A stretch of 64,000 nucleotides of DNA. It comes from Phoenix dactylifera. Lineage: Eukaryota > Streptophyta > Magnoliopsida > Arecales > Arecaceae. A model generated the notes under the pieces. That model was given only the letters and a program-made list of their open reading frames with translations. It did not search any database and was not told where the DNA came from. How positions within the stretch are numbered: the first letter of the stretch is position 1; each line of letters starts with the position of its first letter. Made by a program: the position numbers and the translations under genes. Location of the stretch: contig NC_052409.1 of NCBI RefSeq assembly GCF_009389715.1, forward strand, positions 4,453,775 to 4,517,774. Reading direction: 5' to 3'. Positions 24,183 through 34,139 of the stretch are shown in pieces.

Positions 24183-27100
24183 CTAAGACTGTTTGTCAAT
24201 CTCCATTGCTTGGGCTGCTTTAGCCTTCGCCAAAGCTGACAATCTGGTTTTCACCTTTTTCTTCCCAATCTGAAACATTCCTGAACTTTTCTTCTTTCTT
24301 TTCATGTCACTAACATCAATCTGAATCAAGAAAACACATAGAGTCCATAAAAGGCTAAAGTAATAATATGCATCAGTAATTGCATATGCAAACATCATGG
24401 TCACAGCATGACAACCATCTCTCATCAGCTAAGTAGACGGAAAAACTAAAGCAGTAAGAAGATTGAGAAGGGGGGAAGTGGCGGAAAAACATAGACAAAC
24501 AACTTTTCGGTAACAATGACAGCAGCAGCACTGAAATAGTTGGGATCCACTTTATTGCTCAGCATTTGGTTAAGAGTTATTATTTGTTCTTCAATGTTAG
24601 AAACATGCAGGATTAGACTTGAGAATCTTAAATCAATTAAAGAATACTTCCTCCAATAAGCCACACATTCCTTTATGTTCATAATATTTTATCATCCATA
24701 ATCTCATTTGGCAGAGCTTTTAGAGGGCTAAAAAGCACTTTTAGATAAAATAAGGGTATTTGGTAAAAATTTCGGAAAGCTGTTTTAGCTTTACCAGAAA
24801 ACTAAAACATCTTTTTGGGAGAAGCTTCAATTTGGAGCTTCTTCGAAAAAGCACTCGAAAAAGCACTTTTAGGCCCTATCGGAAAACTGTTTTGAGTTAT
24901 AATTTTTTTTTTGAACCAAAATACCCATAATAAAATATAATAATTGCAAAAAATGTCCCTTTATAATCATGAAAATCTGCAGGAGTCACAACAAGAAATC
25001 CTAATCGGCGAACAGATTCCGTGAACAAGGTATTCCTTTTTTTTTCTATTTTTATATCCATCATTTTGAATTTTGTTTTAGCAAAAAAAATAGCTTTGTT
25101 CTCCCTTCCTTCTGAAACAATCATAGAGTCGTCCCTCTCTTCCATCAATCTCTTTTCTCCTTTTTCCTCTCTTTCTCCTCGTCCTCCACCTACTCTCGCA
25201 GTCAGCATCAAAGAGGATAGAGAGGACCGCGACATCGCGGTCCACCTCTGAGCATGGACCGCGACATCGCGGTCCACCTCTCAGCATGGACCACGCATCA
25301 GAGAGGATACTGACCGCAATTGGTGATAGAGGAAGCCGCCTCCGTGATGGCTGACACCTTGTGGAGATCAACGGGGAAGAGGAATTATGGTTAGGGATCG
25401 CATTGAGAAGCCTTGTCGCGAGAGCGGCAGAGTCCATTCTCTCTTCTCTATTTCCCTCTCTCGCTCTCTCTTACTTCGTTCTTTGATCGGTTGGGGCGGG
25501 TTTCTTAAGGAGAGTGTTTATGGAAAGGCGAATTAGCTTCTCTCTCTACTCTCTCTGCTTTTTGTTTGTCTCTCCCCCAACTATTTTCTTTTTTTGTTCT
25601 CTACTCTTGCGGAAGAAAAAGACTAGGCGTGGATATTACAATCATGGATGACGAATGACTAGGATCATCTGCAGTGCGGTGCAACATCAGCCGATCATAC
25701 TATAAATATAATATTATATTACATTATATCATAATACATTGATATATTATGTTAAATAATTTAATATTATATTAAATTATTATGCTATAATATATAATAT
25801 TATATTACTATATTATAATAATATTATATTACATTACAGTAATATTACACTATATCATATATTTATGTATTAATATATATTATATTTTATTATGTTTTAT
25901 TGTATAATACTATGCAATGTCCTTTATGGTCGTTTTGTCATACCAAAAGTATTTTCTTAGTTTGTTTACCAAACACATGTTAAAGTTTCACGATACTTTA
26001 GAAATATAATTACCAAATAGTAAACAACATTTTATAAAAGCTCTACTGCCCTTGCCAAATAGGGCCTTATTGCATTTTTATTTTTCAAGACTTGGATTTT
26101 CATCATGACTTGCACGTGGTCCAGAGTTTGGGCAAAACAATTTAAAAACAGCAGGGAGCTTCAAGCTTACAAGTCTTGATCCAGAGTACCATGAAATGTA
26201 CAGCATGATCAAAGAGCAAAAGAAAGGTCCAGTGGGTACAAGTTTCTGGAAAGCATAACTGAAAAGGCATGAAGAGAATACAATATATTGTGTGGCAATA
26301 CTTTGTGCAAAATAAGAAATGGACACACTAATGCACAACACGAAAAAAGTTGCCTTCCTCCCACATATCATCACTCGTTATTTCAATCCATGTAATAGAG
26401 AGCATCCTTCACTAGGCAGAGGCATTTGTGGCCATTATGCATGACATTCTCTTGCCCTCATGCATGGTTACAACTATATCGGTTGATACGATTAGACACC
26501 AAATATCTCATAATGGAGAACCAAGATTTGCTAAACAGATGACAGTAGTAAGCATGGAGCAAAGAAAGACTTATTTAATTTCTGAGCAAGATCAAACAGA
26601 ACTTTTCTAAACTGGATCTCAAGGTATAAAAAATTCATTTACTAACTACAATCCATTAATAAGAGGCCAAATCTTAAATGGAATCATATTAATAATAGTA
26701 TGTAGCATGCATAACCATAATCATCAAACCTTGTTCTAACCATGTGGGGTCAATTTTATGAATCCAAATTTGTCAAAAGTTGATATTTAGGCTTCCATGT
26801 CATTTCAAGCATTTTTATATCCTTCCTAACAACTTCTATCCATGTTACCTTAGATCTTCCCCTCATCTTCCACTCTTCTTCAACAACTAATGAAATACTC
26901 CTTCATATTGAAGATGCCTCAAGCTTCATTATACATGTTCCAAACCATCTCAATCAATTCTTTGTCACTTTGTCTTTAACTATATAACTCCACTAATATA
27001 ATCATTTCTTGCTATATCCTTCCTAGTATACTAGCATGCATAAAGCTTTGATTTGCAAAATCTTTCTAACGAAGTCTCTTGCACAATGTCATACCACTCA

Positions 27101-28943
27101 GTAAAGTTTCACAGCCAATCAAAGAAACAACTCAATATGTCTTCCATCAAGAATTCCCGTAATTTGTCTAGTCATATGGGAATCCTATAGTCTAAAGATG
27201 TCCATACATCAAGATTTAAGTGGTTCTATTACGAGAAATAATATGTCAGCTTATACGATGTTAGAACATGTACGACACAAGAAACTATCATAATAAAGAT
27301 AGATCAAGAGTATACTGTTTGTTTAAATCCAATAGTTACCTTAGATATTGTGGGCAACAAAAGCATACCATCAAAGTATAGTGCATGCAGAACAGCATAC
27401 TCTTTTGCTGCCATGAATGCTTGAAATGACTAGTGTTACTATAATACAAGAGAACGACAAAGAATGTTGTGCTTAACGTGAGGTATGGTAGCTTGTACAC
27501 TACAGTGATAAATTTGTCTTGTTACAAGACAATGAAAAAACAAGGATGCATATAATGTCTCCATGCATTGTTTTACACCAATAATATACATAGAATTTAT
27601 AGAATTCAAAACGAGCGCCCAAGTACTTCACAATCAAAGTGCATTGATGCAGCAAGGTCATAATCATGCTTGAAGCAAAACGTAAATCTTGTGGAAGGCG
27701 CATTCCTAAACCCAGGGCTGAAACCCCAAGTTCAGTTGGCACATGGTATATAAACTAAAAGGATCCCAAAGAAGAGAAGGATTGGAAACAGACTATTTTT
27801 AAAATGATCTAATGTGTAAGCAAAATAACAAAAAGAAACCTGCATCCCACAATCAATGAAAGTGCCGAGAACCTTATCATAAGGTCATGTAGTTATTGGA
27901 ATATGATGTATATCAGTGTATAGTACCATCTAGCCAGAATGTAACACTTTTTCCGCCGCACCAACATCAAATATACCAACTTAAGTTTTGAGGTAACATA
28001 CTGGATTTTATTCTGTGGTACCAAAGCATGGCAATCAGTACTCATAAGGTGCTTACATTGTCCTGTACCATTTGCTGTGGCCTAAGATCAAGGTTCACAG
28101 TATCGCACGTCGTATCTGTATAGACCAGAAGCTTGCATGATACAATGTACCGTGCCATATTATGCCATTTATTCACACAAATGGCATCGGTCTGCACTCT
28201 GATAAGTTCCATTTCTCAGTTCTTTCTTGGTGAATGAGTCCTTCCAGTTACTAAAGTAAAGCAGCTTCAACCTAGACATATCCAATATCTTTTGAGAAGT
28301 CTCAGTAAGCTAATTTAAAAAGATAAGAAAATAAAGACATTCCTTCTAGCTGACGAAGAACATGGTTCATATTTATCAGTTAGTAAAGATGTCTCTCAGG
28401 CATAATCTCCTGAATAACTGGAGCATTTTGCCAATAGTTATTAAATGAAAACAAATAACAAATCGAAAATAATCCAAACGACATAAAAGGAAAGAAAAAG
28501 AAGCAATTTTGATGATCCATATCAAAACAGTAAACCCTAAGAAGGGAAAAAAAATCCAGATAATATTAAAATTATAAAGAGATGAAGGGGATATTAAAAG
28601 CAATGTTCTCACCTTCATCCTGGACTTCTTTGCTTGCAGCTTCTTTTCTCTCTTTTCTTTTTCCACCTTTTCCCCTAATTGTACCAAACCAAAAAAAAAA
28701 AAAGATAAGAAGATGGGATTAATCGAAACTACAACAGTAATATAAATCAGAAGGATAATTCTTTCCAATCCAAGGTTTACTTTGGAGGTCGAACTCGTGC
28801 TGTTTTTTTCTCTTCGCTAGATTGTTCTTCTTCGACATCTTTTTCTCTCCCTCGCTCTCTCTACTGCCTGCTTTCTTTGCCTCTCGGGTCCCTGTAGAAG
28901 CTATGGATCCTTGTGCCGAAAAATGAAGCCCTGGATCCCCCAT
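24183..28943 (-). CDS. Small Lys-rich conserved plant protein of unknown function, 120 or 85 aa, three exons
   Basis: Exons on the minus strand: 28943-28781, 28674-28613 and 24320-24183. The two introns are GT-AG and the phases agree (1 and 0), giving 120 codons before TAG. The product is strongly basic: MSKKNNLAKRKKQHEFDLQ, then REKVEKEKREKKLQAKKSRM and a C-terminal part with MKRKKKSSGMFQIGKKKVK and LSALAKAKAAQAMEID. An internal Met at 28838-28836 begins the conserved-looking basic part, so the true start may be there (85 aa). The upstream 35 residues (from MGDPGLHFSA) may be leader sequence. The KRKK clusters suggest a nuclear or nucleolar protein, and the middle could form a charged helix. 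I recall similar plant hypothetical proteins but cannot assign a function. The second intron is 4.3 kb and contains repeats. Confidence 0.75.
25224..25275. repeat. Tandemly repeated near-perfect palindrome
   Basis: GGACCGCGACATCGCGGTCC has 9-bp inverted arms around a CA centre. It occurs at 25224-25243 and again at 25256-25275, a 32-bp period. Confidence 0.9.
25690..25915. repeat. AT-only low-complexity block
   Basis: More than 200 bp composed almost only of A and T, made of ATATTATATTA-type words. It lies inside the MITE-like element. Confidence 0.85.
26717..27000. mobile_element. Degenerate LINE (RTE-like) fragment
   Basis: The words CTAACCATGTGGGGTCAATT, ATGAATCC, TTCCATGTCATTT, CTTAGATCTTCCCCTC and CATGTTCCAAACCATCTCAA occur in the order I recall from a widespread plant RTE-type non-LTR sequence. 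No frame survives. The assignment rests on remembered family sequence only. Confidence 0.45.
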
Positions 28944-29400
28944 GGGTTAATATTACGGAAATGCCACTCTTACAGTATCTGGGTCCCAGTCGGATATGGA
29001 CCGGCCCAAAAATTTATCAACCTAAATCTGGCCTAGCCTATTTATTAAAAAAATAACCTAATTTGACCTATATAACCTATTTATTTAAATAAATTAAATG
29101 GATTCGACAGATTTTAAATGGATTAAATTGATTTAAACAAGTTAAGCTAGTTGGGTTAAATAGGTTAAAAATAAATCAAGTAAGTTTTACAGAAATTGAA
29201 TAGGTCAAACGGATGGGGTCATAACCCAACTCAATTATTAGATGAGTTAAAAGTTTAAATCTGATTCAAATCCATTTAATAAACAAGTTTAGGCTAGTTG
29301 ACCCATTTACGATATAAATTCATTTATATCAAATCCAAATATACTAAAAGCGGGTCGTTTGCGGGTCGGATCATAAATTACCATCCCTAGATCGGATGTG
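28944..29400. repeat. Upstream flank with degenerate GGTT/GGGTC-word repeat element
   Basis: From about 28975 to 29392 the sequence repeats words such as TTAAATAGGTTAAA, GGGTTAAATAGG, GCGGGTCG and GGGTCGGATC. It ends ATTACCATCCCTAG. This matches the style of plant non-autonomous TIR elements that begin or end TAGGG(G/A)TGG(C/T)AAT. The matching opposite end is not clear. It lies just upstream of the small Lys-rich protein gene. Confidence 0.4.
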
Positions 29401-32400
29401 GGTTAAATCTTTATCGGTTCCTTATCAAACCCAACGATTGACCTGTAGGTTGGGATCAGCTCGAGCCTGGATTCAGTAAGCCAGAGTCAATAACAAGTTG
29501 ATTAGATTTTAACGGATGACCACTGAAATGCTAGTTGTTAATTTTGAATGCAACCTTTAATAAGTTATAAGAGTTGATCCATGGCTTGCTTCTTTTTCTT
29601 GTTGTTAGTGAGAGAAGAGAGGGAGGTCCTTCAATACTATCATTATTTAGGTCTCAACGTGCTCTAATTCCTGACTTCCATACGAGCCCGGTGAACTATG
29701 GTGTTCTGTAAATGTGAATATGACTCAGTGGTAGATGCTTGCAAGAGGATTCGATGCGGTTAATGAAAAAATCAAACCTGAAACTAAAACCCAAATCAAT
29801 CATTGCCTCTCAAAATCAAAACTAAAATCAAATGATTTATGAAATAGAAAATCATTGTCGCTATTAAAAAAACTACCGAAATTAGTAAAGTTGATTTTTT
29901 AGAATAGTTTAGATACATATTAATCTAGATTTATTTAAGGATCATTAATATATTCATATACTTATATGCAATTAATGTGAATGCATATACTAGAAGTTTT
30001 CATAAAGTCTGTAATATACTTTTCTATCGGTTGTATTTGGAATATAACCACAAGTTGATTGTTTTCCATCTTTTTATTGAGTTGCTTCAATTAATTGTTC
30101 ACACTTATTCATCTTTGGAGTTCTTTATGTATCTTGCTCTCTTTTTTTTTTCCACATTATGGTTGACGGTCTTGGGCTAATATGATTTTGGTTGCATTAT
30201 TATTTTCTTGCGAAAACCATAAAGCTAAAACCAAAATCGAAAAAGCAAAAACAGTTTAACTTTTTTTCTTCATTTCAAAATTTTTACATATAAATAACCA
30301 AATTAATAATATTATTTATAATTTTTATGACATAATTCGTAACAGCTCATCTAATAAAGAGTATTATGGATATTAAATATCGAGTATATTCAATTTCGGA
30401 TTAGATTTCTGGTTTAGTGTTGGGTTCGTACCGGGTTTGGTTTCTGAATAATAAACCACCCAAGTCGTAACCAAAACTAAAATAGAACAATTTTTTATTT
30501 TTAAATTTATCACCAAAACCATCTTCATTTAATTTTGAATAAAATCATCTCATTCGGTTCGGACTTCGGAGACAAATAAAATATTTGGATATCGGTTCCG
30601 TTGATATCCTATTCAGTTGGGCTATCCTACCCTTAATTCAGAAAATTAGTTTTGAGACCAGACTCTGATAAACGAGGCCCAACTTATAGTCGTCCAATTG
30701 TTGGGCCTAATGTTTAGCTTTTAACGGGAGGAAAGCACGCAGGTATGGATTAGAAGAGCGGGTCCGTGCCCATGGGTGGCCTAGAGCATTCTAACAACAA
30801 AGTAGTTTATTTTCTATTTGGTCAAAAGATGATCAAAGGTATGTAAAAAAAAAAAGGAGAAGATTGACAGTTGCATCCTCCAAGATCATCTGTATAAATA
30901 TTTGTTAAGATGTGACCTCAAGTTAGAGACACTTGATATGAAAAAGTGTAGATTTGCAATGGGAAATGTTTCTTTTAAAAGCGCTCCTAACAAGGAGTAT
31001 TTTTCAAAAGTGATCACAAGCATCAGTTTTGATGCCACTAATCATATTTTTTTTTCTGTTTTTCAGACTGATGATGGGAGTTAAAAAAAAAAGAAGAAAA
31101 TGGTTTTAATAGAGTAATTAAGAATTAGATAGCTACTACAAGGTGTGGTCAATCAGGGCTAGAAATTCGGAAGGAACAATACTCAAGTCCTTGAGATTTC
31201 TGTGATTAATGAAGCCTTGATCATATGTGGAAGATTTGGATTGAAATGGATGTGTCTTAAACCATACTGAACATCACATGTTTATTGGCGAGTAGTTACT
31301 TCATATAATTGTGCATTGCTTGAACATTTTGCATTGTTTTTACAGGGGAAAGCAACTTATAAGCTATGGCGAGGTGACATAGTACAAAACTTTTTTGCTT
31401 AATGATGATGATGATGCTATTGGTGTTGCTGATGATGATGTGTTACTGAACTTCCTAGGTCTTGACCAAAATAGATTGAAGGTATAATTCCCTTGCCTAC
31501 AAAAGTATATTTTGCAACCCAAATGCTACTAGCATAACCAAGTATTTTCTTCCAACAATCATTTGCCAGAAAGGAAAAAAAATCACTATAAGTCAAAGTT
31601 TTAAGCATGATGCATGTCATCCTTGGAGACTGAACTTTATTCCTTGACAAAATTACTCCATCAAAAGGTTAAACTATCATTGTATTTGGATCCTCCACTC
31701 TTCAATGTTAAGCTGCTTATGGAACAGCTTGAGGGCCCCAAAAGTTCATCACATCAGAAGAACTAATAATGAGCCAGCTAATTAGTTAGACAATGCAGCA
31801 AGAGAGAAGAGACAGGCAAATTGTATGACCTAGTTTCGGTCGGCTTCCTTTAAGCTTAAGAGCCTTATAATTACAGCTCATTATGTTGTAAAATCTTCCA
31901 ACAATTAATAAAAATGCCTACATGCCATTATAAGTTGATATCTCCTAGTTTAATTTACCTGTTATGATTCTGCATTCACTTCTGTTTGGCTTGTTTAACT
32001 CCACAATTCAACATGAACTCCCACTTTCTTAAAGTTTCCAATCTCCTTGACATGCAGTATTAAAACTACTGCATCCACTCTTATACTGTAAAATTAAGTT
32101 CAGACAGCTCCCCAGAAGTATTAAAAAAAAACACACAATATATTGAGACAACTTTCCTATAGCAAAAAAGGTTCTTTAACTGCTTCTTGAACAGCAATCA
32201 CTCCACAGGATTTCCGGTATATGTCTCATAAGTCTTCTGTGACAAATTCAGTCACACATGCAACTAATCCTGACAATGCCTTCCCTCTCACAAGATCTTC
32301 TAGGTGTGGAATTCCTTCTCTTCCACATCCGGTGCCAACGACCACATTATTTGTAGTTGGGATTCGTTTCGAACAAATTAAGACAGATCAATATTCCTTA

Positions 32401-33800
32401 TGGGTGGAGTTTAGCCAAAGAGAAAATGGAGAAGTGGCACATCCAATTAGAGGAACTTCTCTAGCATCACTATCATCTCCACTCCATTCATTGTTCTATG
32501 TGGCACAAGGGAATCGATGTAATGCACGAAGGCCAGTGAGGTTGGTGTGAGGACTGTGCCACTCACCAAGCACCATGTAGGAGCCATGTCATGTAGGAGG
32601 AATAGTGCTGCTGGATTATAGTGTTTATGAAATAATTACAATTACTGATAAATTAATCAAAGTCACTTTGGTGCTGATGTTTTTCTTGACCAAATGAGAT
32701 TGGATCCTCTCCTCCTGTTTCTTTTTTTTTTTCTTTTTCTTTTTCTTTTTTTGAGGGAGAGAAAAGCTGAAATTCATCCTGCTCACAAAATATAAATGTA
32801 AACAAAATAATAGCCATGATCACGTACCCTCTCTAGCTAGTTATTGAAGGATCCATTAATGGTGGGTGCTTGAACAAGAGAGGATGCTCATATACCCAAC
32901 TGGTTCAATCGCCAGTACTGTAGGTTACTGATTCATGCATGGATCGATGGTGGGGCTGAATAAACTAGACCCTCCGGTTCAAACATGAAGACACTTAAAA
33001 CTCAAGAAGATTGGGGAAAATTGTCAAACAAACAAGTCGACCCAAGGGAAGCCTAGCTATGTGAAGAGATCAATACTGATTTTGTTAATTGTGGATTTAG
33101 CTTTAAAGTCTATTCTATTCATATGAAAGATAACTATAGGTAAAAATAAGAGATTTTGCCATGGAAATATGCTTACCACTGTATTATCCATGGCAAAAAA
33201 AAAAAAAAAAGAGGCAATTGCGTGATGTATTCAAGACGTACGAGTCACAAACTTGATGAACCACCTGTAATGATCAAACAAACAATGACAAAATGATAAT
33301 GTGCATTCATGTCTATGGCCAACTTCGGGCCTCAATTTATATATATGTTTTCAGGCCAGATCATTGGATTGGATGTATCCAAATTTTCAGATACTCCTAT
33401 CCAAATTTAGATCCGCACTGATATCTCTAAACCATGTGCAGCACTCATGAAGGCTGTTGTATCTGCCTCGTCTCGTTATGACATGAATTGAGAGTACCTA
33501 CAAATAGATCAGACTGCGAGCCAAATTACATCTTCTGTAATTTATCAGGAAAATTCCTTTGTTTTCTTTTTAATAAAGACCTCGCTTTATCCATTCATAT
33601 AATTATATTACTTAAAAAAGATAGAAATTATATATTTGAGAAATAATAGAAAATTAAATAAATAATTCTCACATTCCCATTTACAAGAAGGCATCAAGTC
33701 TTCTTCATATATATGTCATCTTACGTAGATCAAGATTAGAGCACATACCTTCTAAATGATGCCTCCAATGTCTAACTGGAGAGACAAACAAATTGTCGCG
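29401..33800. other. Intergenic region without recognised genes
   Basis: AT-rich sequence. About 30380-30640 contains GGTTCGG/GGGTTTGGTTT words and AACCAAAACTAAAA words, another degenerate repeat. Poly-T and CT-type runs occur near 32720-32750. I found no coding frame with recognisable homology. Confidence 0.5.
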
Positions 33801-33814
33801 CCAGTTCACATGAA

Positions 33815-33861
33815 AGAAGAAGAAGAAGAAGAAGAAGAAGAAGAAGAAGAAGAAGAAGAAG
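33815..33861. repeat. (GAA)n microsatellite
   Basis: About 15 GAA units on the plus strand, directly 3' of the MIR393 hairpin as read on the minus strand (CTT repeats there). Confidence 0.97.
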
Positions 33862-33960
33862 CAACAGACGGATAATTCCAAAGGAATCGCATGATCTCGC
33901 TACGTTATCAACCGAGAGAGAGAGATCAATGCGATCCCTTTGGAGTTCTCCATCAGCTGC
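33861..33960 (-). ncRNA. MIR393: MIR393 microRNA precursor hairpin
   Basis: On the minus strand the 5' arm contains UCCAAAGGGAUCGCAUUGAU plus CU (33944-33923), identical to the conserved plant miR393-5p. The 3' arm contains AUCAUGCGAUUCCUUUGGAA plus UU (33895-33874), which closely resembles known miR393-3p. The arms pair well. Pairing continues into the lower stem between GCAGCUGAUGGAGAA and UUAUCCGUCUGUUGC, and the terminal loop is about 25-30 nt. miR393 is known to cleave mRNAs of TIR1/AFB auxin-receptor F-box proteins and so dampen auxin signalling. The hairpin stands alone, with no overlapping protein gene. Length and arm layout are normal for the family. Confidence 0.96.
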
Positions 33961-34120
33961 CCACACCAGATCTCTTCAATTCTTCCACGACACATATCTC
34001 TCTTCTCAGCTTTATTCCTCCTCCCCGTTCTCTCTCTCTGCACCTATACGCATACCATGGTGCAGTGGAGTGGGAAGGTTTGTGGTTTTATTTGTATATC
34101 AATAGAAGCATATATATGCA

Positions 34121-34130
34121 TATATATAAA
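34121..34130 (-). promoter_or_regulatory. Candidate TATA box for pri-miR393
   Basis: On the minus strand TTTATATATA lies about 160 bp upstream of the hairpin, a plausible spacing for a Pol II microRNA promoter. Transcription would start near 34090. Inference from motif and position only. Confidence 0.35.
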
Positions 34131-34139
34131 GAAAGGGGA

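Larger units (their letters stand above)
24708..26072. mobile_element. Non-autonomous hAT-like/MITE element with degenerate terminal inverted repeats
   Basis: The left end reads ATTTGGCAGAGCTTTTAGAG, with later AAAAAGCACTTTTAG and GTATTTGGTAAA words. The right end, reverse-complemented, reads GGCCCTATTTGGCA, then GTAGAGCTTTTATAAAATG and ACTATTTGGTAA. Shared TTTGGCA, AGCTTTT and TTTGGTAA words in inverted orientation fit a common plant hAT-like MITE type. The interior is heterogeneous: a GC-rich centre at about 25.1-25.5 kb and an AT-only block at 25.69-25.91 kb, so nesting is likely. No clear target-site duplication was seen, and boundaries are approximate. Confidence 0.5.
24321..28612 (-). 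other. 4.3-kb intron 2 of the small Lys-rich protein gene
   Basis: A GT-AG intron of 4292 bp containing a MITE-like element (about 24.71-26.07 kb) and a LINE-like fragment (about 26.72-27.0 kb). No other recognisable gene lies in it. Confidence 0.65.

Noticed and set aside
32221-32550. 109-codon open frame
   Set aside because: No recognisable homology, no splice context and ordinary AT-rich surroundings.
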